A stretch of DNA of 64,000 bases from an uncultured Verrucomicrobiota bacterium (GCA_937860055.1 CALMBO010000029.1:186001-250000), one strand, 5' to 3'. Counted from the stretch's first letter, positions 35,856 to 45,406 are shown. Numbers and translations are program-made. The notes: a model not told the origin generated them from the letters alone.

Positions 35856-35905
35856 TTTTCCACACAATGGAAAAACTTTCCGCGGATTTTCCACGCAATG
35901 GAAAA
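35856..35905. promoter_or_regulatory. Twin 19-bp palindromes, 31 bp apart
   Basis: TTTTCCA-CACAA-TGGAAAA (35856-35874) and TTTTCCA-CGCAA-TGGAAAA (35887-35905) are perfect 7-bp inverted repeats with 5-base centres; both are followed by ACTTT. The copy spacing of 31 bp is about three helical turns. They lie 170-215 bases upstream of the beta-helix protein start, in the gap after lolD. An operator for a dimeric regulator is the likeliest role; the stems are too AT-rich for a usual terminator. Confidence 0.6.
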
Positions 35906-35960
35906 ACTTTGGAACATGGGCCGGCGCCGTCTACGGGCGCCCCTGCCCGCCGGACGGGAA

Positions 35961-36636
<676 letters not shown>

Positions 36637-36644
<8 letters not shown>

Positions 36645-37866
36645 AGCGCAAGGCCCTCACCGGATCGAGCTTCGCCGCCTGCCAGGCGGGGATTACCGCC
36701 GCCAGCGTGCAGATCACCAGCACCGATCCCGCCACCAGCGCCACGTCGCCGGGCATGGTGTGGGCCGGCAGTTCCGCCAGGTGGTACAGCTCCTCCGGCA
36801 GCAGCTGCATCCCGCAGCGGTCGTTCAGGAAGTGCAGCAGGTCGTTGCGGTACTTCAGCACCACCAGGCCCGCCGCAATGCCCAGCGTCGTGCCGAGCAC
36901 CCCCTCGATCCATCCCTGCCAGAAGAACACCCGCATGATGCCGCCCGACGAAAAGCCCAGGGAGCGCAGCAGGCCGATCTCCCGCGTCTTCTGCACCGTC
37001 ACCGTGATCAAGGTGTTCGTGATGCCGAACGCCGCCACGATGGTGATGAAGATCAGCAGGAAGAACATCATGTTCTTTTCCACCCGCAGGGCGGCGAAGA
37101 GCTGCTGGTTCTGCTCCATCCACGTGGTCACGTAGACGCCTGGCCCCAGCCGCCGCCGGAGCTCTTCCGCGACCGTTTCCGCCGCATAGGGATTCTTCGT
37201 CATCACCTGGATCGCCTCCAGGCCGGTCCCGCCGCAGAAATCGCGGGCATCCCACAGCGAGGCCACCACGTAGCCCATGTCGAACTCCCACATGCCGATC
37301 TCGAAGAGGCCCGCGACCTTCATCTCCGACGGCAGGCGGATCTCGTCCTTGTCCATGAACGTCGCCGGCGAATAGACCGTCAGGACATCGCCCACCCCGG
37401 CGCCGAGGCGCCGGGCCAGATCGCTGCCGATCACTACCGACCCGTCGGCGACCGAGAATTCTCCGTCCACGAGGCTCTCCGGGATGCGGCTGACGCCCGC
37501 CTCGCGCGCCGGATCGACGCCGCGGATCAGCGGCGTCTCGATCTGGCCGTTGGGCTTCTGGATGAAGACCAGGCTTTGCAGGAACGGCGCGGCGCCGACC
37601 ACGCCCGGCACCGCCTCGATCTGTTCGCAGAGGCTGTCTTCCTCCTCCGCCAGGCCGCCGGGGACGGACACCGTGATGTGCGCGTTGAAGTCGAGGATCT
37701 TGTCCCGCCACATCTCGTCGAAACCCGTCATGACCGACAGCACGATGATCAGCACCGCCACCCCCAGGAGCACGCCCATCACGGAAAGCACGGTCACCAC
37801 TGAAAGGAACGTGCGCTTCGGCCTGAGGTACTTCAGGGCCAGGAACAATGAAAACGGCAGCGTCAT
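36637..37866 (-). CDS. lolC: Lipoprotein-releasing system permease LolC/LolE
   Basis: MacB-type permease of 409 aa: one N-terminal membrane span, a periplasmic core domain (about 50-260) and three C-terminal spans with FIGITN-like AAFGITNTLITVTVQKTREIGLLRSLGFSSGGIMRVFF and the final PAWQAAKLDPVRALRYE. Only one such gene is present, so it may serve as a LolF-like homodimer. The start overlaps the lysS stop (ATGA). Confidence 0.9.
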
Positions 37867-39335
37867 TCGGCCTTCGGCTCTTCCGGCTTCGGTTCGCGGT
37901 TCTTCATCTGCGGGAACAGCATCACGTCGCGGACGTTTTCCTCGCCGGTCAGGACCATCACGAGGCGGTCGATGCCGATGCCCATGCCGCCGGCCGGCGG
38001 CATGCCGTGCTCGAGCGCGCGCAGGAAGTCCTCGTCGATCTTGGAGGCGTCCCCCGCGGCCTGCTCCTCGAGGCGCGCGCGCTGGTCGAGCGGGTCGTTC
38101 AGCTCGGTGTAGCCGGGGCACAATTCGCGGCCGCGCACCACCAGCTCGAACACGTCGACCACGGACGGATCGTCCTCGCAGCGCTTGGCCAGCGGCACCA
38201 GCTCGGCCGGCAGCCGCGTCACGAACGTCGGCTGCATCAGGGTCTTCTCCACCAGCTTGTCATACACCTCGTGCGTGACCTGCGCGTGCGTCATCCCGGC
38301 CGGGATGTCCAGCTCCTGCGAACGCGCCCATTCGCGCGCGGATTCGACGGAACGCCCGAACCAGTCCGCGCCGGCGCGCTCGCAAACCAGGTCCTTGTAC
38401 GTCGCCACGCGCCACGGCGGCGCCAGGTTGATCTTCTCCTGGCCTTCCTTGCCGACAACCATCGTGCCGCACACCTCCTGCGCCGCGCCGCTGACCAGCT
38501 CCTCGACCAGCTTCATCATCGTCTTCACGTCGCCATAGGCCTCGTAGATCTCCAGCGCGGTGAATTCCGGATTGTGCGAGCGGTCGAGACCCTCGTTGCG
38601 GTAGTTCTTGCCCAGCTCGAACACCTTGTCGTAGCCGCCCACCAGCAACCGCTTCAGGTACAGTTCCGGCGCGATGCGCATGTACATCGACTGCCCCAGC
38701 GCGTTGTAGAAGGTCTTGAAGGGATTGGCGATCGCGCCGCCCGCCATCGTTTGCAGCACCGGCGTCTCCACCTCGAAGTAGCCGCGCGCTTCCAGGAAGC
38801 GCCGGATGAACGACAGGATGCGGCTGCGCGCGTTGAACACCCGGCGCACGTCCGGATTCGCGATCAGGTCCAGATAGCGCTGGCGGTAGCGGACTTCCGT
38901 GTCGCTCAGCCCGTGCCACTTCTCCGGCAGCGGATGCAGCGCCTTGGACAGCAGCTCCCACTTCAGCACCTTGGCCGACTGCTCGCCGGTGCGCGTTGTG
39001 AAAAGCTCGCCCTCCGCGCCGATGAAGTCGCCGATATCCACCGCCTTGAACGCCGCGAACGACTCGTCGCCCAGCGCGTTCTTCTGCACGTAGATCTGGA
39101 ACTTGCCGGTCCCGTCCTGCACATGGGCGAAAATGCTCTTGCCCATCTCCCGCACGGCCACCACCCGGCCGGCGATCCTCACCGCCTGGCCTTCGGCAAA
39201 CGCCGCCCGGATATCCGCCAGGGATCCCGTCCGCTCGAAGGCCCGCCCGTACGGACGGTGGCCGGCGGCCTTCAGGGTCTCCAGATGGGCCAGCCGCTGG
39301 TTGCGGAATTCGATTTCGTGCGCGCTCAATTCCAT
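37863..39335 (-). CDS. lysS: Lysyl-tRNA synthetase (class II)
   Basis: Charges tRNA-Lys; 490 aa, the usual length. An N-terminal OB-fold anticodon domain (VRIAGRVVAVREMGKSIFAHVQD) is followed by the class II core: motif 1 (RGYFEVETPVLQ), motif 2 (VFELGKNYRNEGLDRSHNPEFT) and motif 3 (GGMGIGIDRLVMVLT). GAGGA lies six bases before the ATG. The C-terminus is short and Lys/Glu/Pro-rich. It heads the lysS-lolC-lolD operon. Confidence 0.97.
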   Translation of the reverse strand: MELSAHEIEFRNQRLAHLETLKAAGHRPYGRAFERTGSLADIRAAFAEGQAVRIAGRVVAVREMGKSIFAHVQDGTGKFQIYVQKNALGDESFAAFKAVDIGDFIGAEGELFTTRTGEQSAKVLKWELLSKALHPLPEKWHGLSDTEVRYRQRYLDLIANPDVRRVFNARSRILSFIRRFLEARGYFEVETPVLQTMAGGAIANPFKTFYNALGQSMYMRIAPELYLKRLLVGGYDKVFELGKNYRNEGLDRSHNPEFTALEIYEAYGDVKTMMKLVEELVSGAAQEVCGTMVVGKEGQEKINLAPPWRVATYKDLVCERAGADWFGRSVESAREWARSQELDIPAGMTHAQVTHEVYDKLVEKTLMQPTFVTRLPAELVPLAKRCEDDPSVVDVFELVVRGRELCPGYTELNDPLDQRARLEEQAAGDASKIDEDFLRALEHGMPPAGGMGIGIDRLVMVLTGEENVRDVMLFPQMKNREPKPEEPKAE

Positions 39336-39397
39336 GATGGTCCTCGCCTTGTGAAACGCGCCCACCCTACCCCCCCCTTCCCTTGAAATCCAGCGCA

Positions 39398-39424
39398 TTT
39401 TCCCCGGCGGGCCCGCCGGGAAAA
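39398..39424. terminator. GC-rich inverted repeat between the 177-aa protein gene and lysS
   Basis: TTTTCCCcGGCGGG and CCCGCCGGGAAAA pair over 13 bp with one bulged C. It sits 33 bases past the stop of the leftward 177-aa gene and 60 bases before the lysS start. It may end the barrel operon, although the A/T ends are in the order opposite to a textbook terminator. Confidence 0.45.
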
Positions 39425-39456
39425 CCGAGGTTCCCCCCCCTGCGCAGAGGGCTTCG

Positions 39457-39990
39457 CTATTGGAGCCGCTGCCCCTCGTAGGGCAGGGCCACGGGCGGAG
39501 GCGGCGGCTGGGGCGGCACGGTCTTGCCGCCACCGGGCGCGCCGGCGATCGTCTGCATGGCCAGGGTGTAGGCGTTGCCAAAGGCATTGCCATCCCCTTC
39601 GCCGCCCAGCGCGATGATGCCTTGCTGGATGGCCGAGACTGTGTCGGGGCTCATGCTGGCCGCGGGGCTGGCCGCCACCACCTTGCCCAGCGCAATGGCC
39701 ATGGCCCTCTGCTGGTCGGGAGGCACGGTCGAAAAGAGGTGCCGGATCAGCGAACCGATGCGGGCATCGCGGATCTTGGGCTTCAGGTCCAGGTTCACGA
39801 TCTCGATGATGACATCCTTGCCCACGACAGCGGCCTGGTCGATGTTGGCGTCCGTCAGCAGGTCGATGACCTTCGGCGGATCCTTCGCCGCCGCCTCGAG
39901 CTGGTCTTGCGAGGGCGGCGTGAAGATCCCAAAGGCATTCATCGCCGCCAGAAGGGCCAGGACGGCCACCCATTGGATTTTCGGATTCAT
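39457..39990 (-). CDS. Secreted protein of unknown function, 177 aa
   Basis: Signal peptide MNPKIQWVAVLALLAAMNAFG, then a helical domain (about 25-145) without known motifs (DQLEAAAKDPPKVIDLLTDANID, LIRHLFSTVPPDQQRAMAIALG) and a Pro-rich C-terminus ending LPYEGQRLQ. AGGAGG lies seven bases before the ATG. It starts 12 bases after the barrel gene and is surely co-transcribed with it. No function can be assigned; a periplasmic partner of the barrel is a guess. Confidence 0.75.
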   Translation of the reverse strand: MNPKIQWVAVLALLAAMNAFGIFTPPSQDQLEAAAKDPPKVIDLLTDANIDQAAVVGKDVIIEIVNLDLKPKIRDARIGSLIRHLFSTVPPDQQRAMAIALGKVVAASPAASMSPDTVSAIQQGIIALGGEGDGNAFGNAYTLAMQTIAGAPGGGKTVPPQPPPPPVALPYEGQRLQ

Positions 39991-40002
39991 GACGCCTTCC
40001 TC

Positions 40003-41274
40003 CTAATAGCGGATGTTCACGCCCGCCATGATACGCCGGTCCACGTATTCCACGAAATCGAAATTGGACTCCACTTCGTCGTAGGTGGCCTCCAGATAGA
40101 AGCGCAGGAATTGCCCCGGGGCGACGTAGTCGATGCGGACATGGCCTTCCATGCGCGTGTCATGGCGGTCCTTGGTCACGCCCTGGTGCGTCACCGGGTC
40201 GAGATAGTCGTCCTCCCGGTAGACGCCGCGCAGCGAAAACGTCAGGCTGGGTTTCCATCGATAGCCCAGGCCCGCCCAGCCGCTGATGTATTCCAGGCCG
40301 TTGCCCTCGTAGAAGGAGGAGAACTGGGTTCCATTGAAGCCGCCGCCGCGTAACGTGAGCTTCTCCGTGATGTACCAGTCCAGCGCGGCGTTGAAATTGA
40401 AGGTCACCTCGGCTTCATCCTCGGTTTCCTGCGGCCGCTCATAGCGCTCCACCCCCACGCCGAAATGGTGGACCAGCTTTTCCGTCCCCTCCGTTTTCAG
40501 GCCCAGCCGCGCCGTGGTCAGCTTCGCCGAACCCTCCGTGTCCTCCTGGTATTGCAGCCCTTGGCGAAGGGTCAGGATGGCGTCGGTCTTGTCCGTCAGC
40601 CCCAGCGAACCGTCGAGTTGCCAGATGTGGCCATCCAGGTCCAGGCCGGGCGGGACCCCCAGGTCCTTGGGATCGAGACGGTAGTGGGTCGTGTTGTCAT
40701 AATGGACTCCGGAATAGCGGTAGGACAGCCCCAGATCCAGCTTGTCCGACATGCGCCTCGACACGGCGGCGCCAAACTGGTTGACATCGCGCTCCAGATC
40801 CAGCGTATTGCTGTCCTCCACCATCTCTCCCGCCAGTTCGGACGATTCGATGTCGGCACTGTGACGGTCGAGGTCGTCGAGATGGCGGTAGCTTTGAATG
40901 AGCTCGATCAGGGAACGCCGGCCGTTGCCCCATTGCACCATGATGTTGTCCCCGTAGGTATCCAGATCCCGGTTTTCTTCCTTGGTGTAGTCCCGGTCCG
41001 AATAGAACAGGTTGCCCCGGACGGTGAAATAGTTGGTTTCCGAGGAAGAACTGAAACGCAGACCCAGCTCCGGCTCGAAAAAGGTATCTTCGATCTCGTC
41101 GTAGCGGTCCTTGTAGATGTTCGAGTCATAGGCGAATTTCAGATCCAGATAGGGGCTGAATACCCACGACGCGACTTCCACGCCATCGCCCGGACCGCCA
41201 GCGGCATCGAACGACAGCAACGCAAACAGCGCCAAGAACGCCGCCCGCGAGGCAAAATGATCCGAAATCCGCAT
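40003..41274 (-). CDS. Predicted outer-membrane beta-barrel protein
   Basis: A 423-aa protein with a signal peptide (about 1-26) and alternating hydrophobic/polar strands throughout (YLDLKFAYDSNIYKD, TNYFTVRGNLFYSDRDY, LDLGLSYRYSGVHYD, FLRFYLEATYDEVESNF) ending in the aromatic NIRY expected for outer-membrane insertion. It resembles barrels found beside exopolysaccharide genes; that is inference. A strong promoter ends six bases before the ATG and no Shine-Dalgarno sequence is present. Confidence 0.8.
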   Translation of the reverse strand: MRISDHFASRAAFLALFALLSFDAAGGPGDGVEVASWVFSPYLDLKFAYDSNIYKDRYDEIEDTFFEPELGLRFSSSSETNYFTVRGNLFYSDRDYTKEENRDLDTYGDNIMVQWGNGRRSLIELIQSYRHLDDLDRHSADIESSELAGEMVEDSNTLDLERDVNQFGAAVSRRMSDKLDLGLSYRYSGVHYDNTTHYRLDPKDLGVPPGLDLDGHIWQLDGSLGLTDKTDAILTLRQGLQYQEDTEGSAKLTTARLGLKTEGTEKLVHHFGVGVERYERPQETEDEAEVTFNFNAALDWYITEKLTLRGGGFNGTQFSSFYEGNGLEYISGWAGLGYRWKPSLTFSLRGVYREDDYLDPVTHQGVTKDRHDTRMEGHVRIDYVAPGQFLRFYLEATYDEVESNFDFVEYVDRRIMAGVNIRY

Positions 41275-41280
41275 TTCGGT

Positions 41281-41309
41281 ATTAAAGTCTAAGGAAAATC
41301 AGCTGTCAA
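41281..41309 (-). promoter_or_regulatory. Near-consensus promoter of the barrel gene (predicted leaderless)
   Basis: On the minus strand TTGACA (41304-41309), a 17-base spacer and TTTAAT (41281-41286) form an almost perfect sigma-70-type promoter. The -10 ends six bases before the ATG at 41274, so the transcript should begin at or next to the start codon. Confidence 0.8.
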
Positions 41310-41356
41310 CGAACGCCACGTTAAAATAGCGTTATTATCGAGGGAAAGCCCCGTTT

Positions 41357-43147
41357 TCACCGTGGGCGGAGGGCGAACAGTCCCGCGTAGATCCCGTTCG
41401 CCTGCAACAATTCCCCATGCGTCCCCGATTCGGCCACCCGCCCTTCCGCCAGCACCACGATCCGGTCCGCCGCCTGGACGGTCGTAAACCGATGGCTGAC
41501 CACGAGGGTGGTCTTGTCCCGGAAGATTTCCATGACCGATTCCAGCAGCTCGCGCTCCGCCTTGGCGTCCAAGGCGCTCGTCGGCTCGTCGAACAGCGCG
41601 ATCGGGGCCTGCCTCAAGAAGGCCCGGGCCAGCGCCATGCGCTGCCATTGCCCCTCGCTCAGCTCCGCGCCATCTTCAAACAACCGCCCCAGCCGGGTTT
41701 CATATCCGGCGGGAAGGCGCCCGATGAGCCCGGCGGCACCGGCCCGCTGCGCCGCCTCCGCGATCCGTGGATCGCCGGAGGGAACCGCCACGTCTCCCAT
41801 CCGGATGTTCTCTCCCGCCGTCATCTGGTAGCGGACAAAGTCCTGGAACAAGATGCTGAACGAGGCGCGCCATTCCTCCGGCGCGAATTCCCGGATGTCC
41901 GTTCCATCGACGAGGATCCTCCCGCCGGTTGGATCGTACAGCCGGCACAGGAGCTTCACCAAGGTCGTCTTGCCCGCCCCGTTTTCCCCCACCAGCGCCA
42001 CATGCTCCCCCGCCCGGATGGAGAGGTTGATGCCGCCCAGCACGTCCCGGTCCATTCCAGGATAGCGGAAGCTCACGTCTTCCAACCGGATCTCTTTCTC
42101 GATCCGACGCGGCACCGGCCGGGGATTCGCCGGGGATTGGATCCGGCGCGGCAGTTCCATGAATTCGTGGAAATGGCGGACAAACAGCGAATCCTCGTAC
42201 AACGAGGCCAGACTGCCCAGCACTCCGGAAAAGGCCGCGCGGCCCTTTTGGAAACCGCCATACAGCAGGGCCAGGTCGCCCAGGGTCATCGCCCCGTTCC
42301 GCATGCGGAGATAGAGAACCCCCATTCCCGCCGCCACCGCCAGCGCGGCAAGCAAATCCGCCCCGATTTCCGTCGCCGCCCGCCGCCGCATCAGCGCCAG
42401 CCGGCTCCGGCGCAGCTCGCCGCGCAATTCCCGGTATTGCCGGCGCAATTCGCCGCCCTGTCCGCCGAGGCGGATCTCCTTGGCGAACGGCAGGGCGGTC
42501 AACAGCAGATGCAGATATCCGGCATAGCGCTCCTTCGCGCTGCGGGAGATCCGCCATTGGTTCCAGCGCCGCGAATTCCAGATCCGGACCAGCGCGCCCG
42601 GCAAAGCGGCCAGCAGAAGGATCGGCAGCAGCAGCCCTTGCGACGCCCACAACACCGCCCCCACCGATCCCAGCACCAGGCTCCCGCTCCCCAGCTGCAC
42701 CAGGTTCCGAACGATGCTCGTGGGCCGCGACACCGCTTCGGACTGCGCCATGCGCATCTGGTCGTAATACGAGGACGTCTCGTAGTATTCCAGGTCCACC
42801 TCGATGGATTTGGCCTGCAATTCATCCTGCACACGGTCCGACACCGCTTCGGTCTGCGCGACGACGACCAGGGACGACAATGCCCGGCACAGCCATCCCG
42901 CCAGGGCCACGGCCGCCACCCAGGGCAGCAGGACCAGCAGCGGGCGCGCATCCCGGCCATCCGGAACCTGCGCCAGGAACAGGCTGGCCGCATCGACCAC
43001 CTGCCGGGTCAGGTACAGCGCGGCCACCGGCAGCAGGCCTTGCACCACCACGAAAAATCCCTGGAGGGCGGTCCATCCCGGCGCACTGCCCCACACCAGC
43101 CGGAGGGCCTGCCGGATATGCTTTATGTTGTCAAACCGTTTGCTCAT
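41357..43147 (-). CDS. ABC transporter with fused membrane and ATPase domains (RiPP-locus exporter)
   Basis: A 596-aa half-transporter: an exporter-type membrane domain (about 20-320, six spans) and an ATPase with Walker A GENGAGKTT, signature LSEGQWQRMALARAF, Walker B IALFDEPTSALD and H-loop VVSHRF. It lacks the N-terminal C39 peptidase domain of bacteriocin exporters, so leader removal would need another enzyme. Its ATG overlaps the nucleotidyltransferase stop (ATGA). From context it probably exports the product of the 121-aa precursor. Confidence 0.85.
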   Translation of the reverse strand: MSKRFDNIKHIRQALRLVWGSAPGWTALQGFFVVVQGLLPVAALYLTRQVVDAASLFLAQVPDGRDARPLLVLLPWVAAVALAGWLCRALSSLVVVAQTEAVSDRVQDELQAKSIEVDLEYYETSSYYDQMRMAQSEAVSRPTSIVRNLVQLGSGSLVLGSVGAVLWASQGLLLPILLLAALPGALVRIWNSRRWNQWRISRSAKERYAGYLHLLLTALPFAKEIRLGGQGGELRRQYRELRGELRRSRLALMRRRAATEIGADLLAALAVAAGMGVLYLRMRNGAMTLGDLALLYGGFQKGRAAFSGVLGSLASLYEDSLFVRHFHEFMELPRRIQSPANPRPVPRRIEKEIRLEDVSFRYPGMDRDVLGGINLSIRAGEHVALVGENGAGKTTLVKLLCRLYDPTGGRILVDGTDIREFAPEEWRASFSILFQDFVRYQMTAGENIRMGDVAVPSGDPRIAEAAQRAGAAGLIGRLPAGYETRLGRLFEDGAELSEGQWQRMALARAFLRQAPIALFDEPTSALDAKAERELLESVMEIFRDKTTLVVSHRFTTVQAADRIVVLAEGRVAESGTHGELLQANGIYAGLFALRPR

Positions 43148-44352
43148 GATTCCGGCCCGTCCGTTTTCGATGCCCGGATGCGCCGCGGACGCCCCCTCAG
43201 CGCATCCCCCGCCAGACGGAAGGGCCTCAGACAGGAGTAAAGCGGATACAAGGCATCCGGCAAGGCGATTTGATGGAGATCCGCCGGTCCCGGGACAAAA
43301 AGCAGCCGCGAAACGAAACGCCAGCGGTCCCACCATCGTTCGCGGGTTCGGAAGGCGAACCGGTTCTGGCGGATGATTCCAGGCTGGAGCGAGGTTCCCG
43401 CCCGCAGGCATCCGGCCGCTTCCGCCGCCAGCCGCCGCGCCAGCCCATCCCGGCGCGCTTCCTTTTGAAAAGCCTCCGGCAACGGGCATCCCAGGACATC
43501 TTCCGCCACCAGCGCCCCGACCAACAGGCTCCGCCGGTGCCCCATGCCCGCCGCCACCCCGAGCAGGCCGGCCCAATCCGCATCTGGAAACCCCGCCAGC
43601 AGGTGGGCGGCATCGGCGACGGACGAAAGCTTGAACCACATTTCGTTCGATCCATCGACGCAAACAGCCAGAAGCATCGCCTCCGGACCGGGAGAGAACA
43701 GCTCCCGCCCATCGCCCATCGGGAGGGGCCGGCAGGCCGACGCCAGGAAATCCACGGAAGAGGGCCGGGAAAGAACATGGGAAATCAACACCGGCTTGAG
43801 GTCCAGATGGAGCGCTTCCCCCGGCTTCTGCATCGACCAATCCTGCAACGAGGCCAGATAGCGGCTCCGGCTGGCGGAAGGCGGTATTTCGCGGGCCCGG
43901 TAGCCTTCCGCCTCCAGCAGGCCGATGGAACGCAGCAGATCCCCGCGGCGCACGATGAAATCCAAATCCTCGAACTGCCTCAGGGAGGGACTTCCATAGG
44001 CCAGGACCGCAAGAGCCGGCCCCTTGACCGGCATCCACTGGATTCCGTTTGTATCCATGAGGCGCTGGAGCCGGCGCGCCGTTTCCACCGCCCGCACGTT
44101 GTGCGCCGCAATGGCCATGTAGCGGCGGCGAAAACTGTCCAGGAACTCGGGAGGAACAGGCGCCCCTCCTTGGGCGGCCCTCTTCAAGGATTGATGCGCC
44201 AGGGGAATCACGTGGTGGTTCGTCGCCAGCCGCAGGAAACGGGACCAATCGATGCCATCCCCCGCCGGAATGGCTGCGGACGAAGGACGGACGCAGGCGC
44301 ACAGAAGCTTCATTTCAGGCGAGCAGCGGATGGAATCCCCGGAAGATTTCAT
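43144..44352 (-). CDS. Nucleotidyltransferase family protein (NTP_transf_5-like)
   Basis: A 402-aa protein. The segment PVKGPALAVLAYGSPSLRQFEDLDFIV (Lys110 to Val134) carries the KG...Y...R..D-x-D pattern of the uncharacterised nucleotidyltransferase family that often lies beside PqqD and HprK-related genes. The start at 44352 is chosen because it forms an ATGA overlap with the S26 peptidase stop; ATGs at 44394 and 44400 are alternatives. The reaction is unknown; nucleotide transfer to a peptide or small molecule is inferred. Confidence 0.8.
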   Translation of the reverse strand: MKSSGDSIRCSPEMKLLCACVRPSSAAIPAGDGIDWSRFLRLATNHHVIPLAHQSLKRAAQGGAPVPPEFLDSFRRRYMAIAAHNVRAVETARRLQRLMDTNGIQWMPVKGPALAVLAYGSPSLRQFEDLDFIVRRGDLLRSIGLLEAEGYRAREIPPSASRSRYLASLQDWSMQKPGEALHLDLKPVLISHVLSRPSSVDFLASACRPLPMGDGRELFSPGPEAMLLAVCVDGSNEMWFKLSSVADAAHLLAGFPDADWAGLLGVAAGMGHRRSLLVGALVAEDVLGCPLPEAFQKEARRDGLARRLAAEAAGCLRAGTSLQPGIIRQNRFAFRTRERWWDRWRFVSRLLFVPGPADLHQIALPDALYPLYSCLRPFRLAGDALRGRPRRIRASKTDGPES

Positions 44353-44963
44353 CGGCGCGGAGGGGAAAGGACCAGGTCGTAGGGTTTCCGGCATTTCCAT
44401 TGCCCCGCGTGCGGTTCCCACGCGGCCGCGGTCCGGCCCCGATGGATGAACTTGGTGATGCCGCCTTGGCCGCCCGGAAAATGCACCACCAGGATCCGGG
44501 GCTTCCACAGCAGGGAAACCACGCGACTGGCCCGGATCAGGCGATAGGCCGGCGCCAACAGCGCCAGGAGGCTCCATCGGATGAAGGAAACCGCATGGAG
44601 GATGTCCGCCCGGCGCCTTCCCCGCCTTCCCCCCGCAACGGCCAGCCGGCCCCCCCCATGTTCCCGCTCCACCACTTTGCCCATCACATCCCCGGGAGAG
44701 AGCCGGGAGGAATCCCGGCGCCAATTTCCATCCCCCTGCATGCGAAAGCAATTCCCGTCCCGGCCCACGATTCGATGCGCCAATACTTTTCCGCCCGAAC
44801 GGAAAGCCACCACATCCCCGATCTCCAAGGACTCCCAAGGCGCCGCATGGACCCAGAGGCCATCCCCCTCGGCCAGCGTGCCTCGCATGCTATCCCCGCG
44901 GCAGGGAGATGAAACAAAGGATAGACGCCGCGACTTCAAATCCGATGGATGAAGGGAGGCCAT
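44349..44963 (-). CDS. S24/S26-family peptidase (SipW/Sec11-like Ser-His type)
   Basis: A 204-aa protein with the serine nucleophile region CRGDSMRGTLAEGD (Ser25), the GDVVAF box and GKVLAHRIVG with His63 where bacterial LepB has Lys, as in SipW/Sec11-type enzymes. It has no N-terminal anchor but a hydrophobic stretch near residues 120-145 (VSFIRWSLLALLAPAYRLI). The start at 44963 has only a weak ribosome site. In this locus it is the best candidate for leader removal from the precursor 78 bases upstream. Confidence 0.8.
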   Translation of the reverse strand: MASLHPSDLKSRRLSFVSSPCRGDSMRGTLAEGDGLWVHAAPWESLEIGDVVAFRSGGKVLAHRIVGRDGNCFRMQGDGNWRRDSSRLSPGDVMGKVVEREHGGGRLAVAGGRRGRRRADILHAVSFIRWSLLALLAPAYRLIRASRVVSLLWKPRILVVHFPGGQGGITKFIHRGRTAAAWEPHAGQWKCRKPYDLVLSPPRR

Positions 44964-45040
44964 ATTCCGTTTCAAGCATACCCCCCGCCCTGATCCCTTC
45001 GCAAGAAATGGATGCCGGCAAAACGAGCGGCCAGATGGGA

Positions 45041-45406
45041 CTAGAACGCAGTCGAAGACGTGGGAGGTTCCTCCGACGACAGTGATTCCACGGCCGAGGG
45101 TTCTCCCAGCTCCGAGGCCGCAGGCGCGGAGGCCGCTTCGCCGCCGAAACCGGATCCCGCCAGGCAATAAACCAGCGCGCCGGAGCCGGTGGGCCAGCAG
45201 AAGGTGCCGGCATTCGCTCCCGTGCGGCAATCGTTGTCCGCGCCCGAACCGCTCGGATCGCAAACCGCCACCACGGCATTGTTCATCCCGGACGGGCAAT
45301 CGGTTGCCCCATCGCCCACGCTGCAGGTGTCGCCCAGGATGGGCGCCACCCGGCCCATGTCGATGCTGACGGGTTTCTCATATTTCAAGCGGGCATTGTC
45401 CGGCAT
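45041..45406 (-). CDS. Candidate RiPP precursor peptide, Cys/Gly-rich core
   Basis: A 121-aa protein led by AAGGAG seven bases before the ATG at 45406. Residues 1-25 look like a leader (KYEKPVSIDMG around 8-18, of the YxKP type seen in PqqD-dependent precursors). Residues 26-86 hold six cysteines at 28, 37, 49, 60, 70 and 81, each followed two or three residues later by Gly-containing turns (CSVG, CPSG, CDPSG, CRTG, CWPTG, CLAG). The last 35 residues are Ala/Ser/Glu/Pro-rich without Cys. It lies 66 bases after the giant gene and before the S26 peptidase. That it is modified by the two radical SAM enzymes is inferred from context. Confidence 0.75.
   Translation of the reverse strand: MPDNARLKYEKPVSIDMGRVAPILGDTCSVGDGATDCPSGMNNAVVAVCDPSGSGADNDCRTGANAGTFCWPTGSGALVYCLAGSGFGGEAASAPAASELGEPSAVESLSSEEPPTSSTAF

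Noticed and set aside
35856-35905. The twin palindromes read as the lolD terminator
   Set aside because: The stems are AT-rich with no following T run, and there are two matched copies; an operator is more likely.
41357-43147. A C39 bacteriocin-processing domain in the ABC transporter
   Set aside because: The N-terminus starts directly with the membrane domain; there is no Cys/His protease segment.
43144-44838. An earlier start for the nucleotidyltransferase family protein, extending into the S26 peptidase gene
   Set aside because: The extension is Gly/Arg-rich and overlaps a real gene; the ATGA overlap at 44349-44352 gives a better start.
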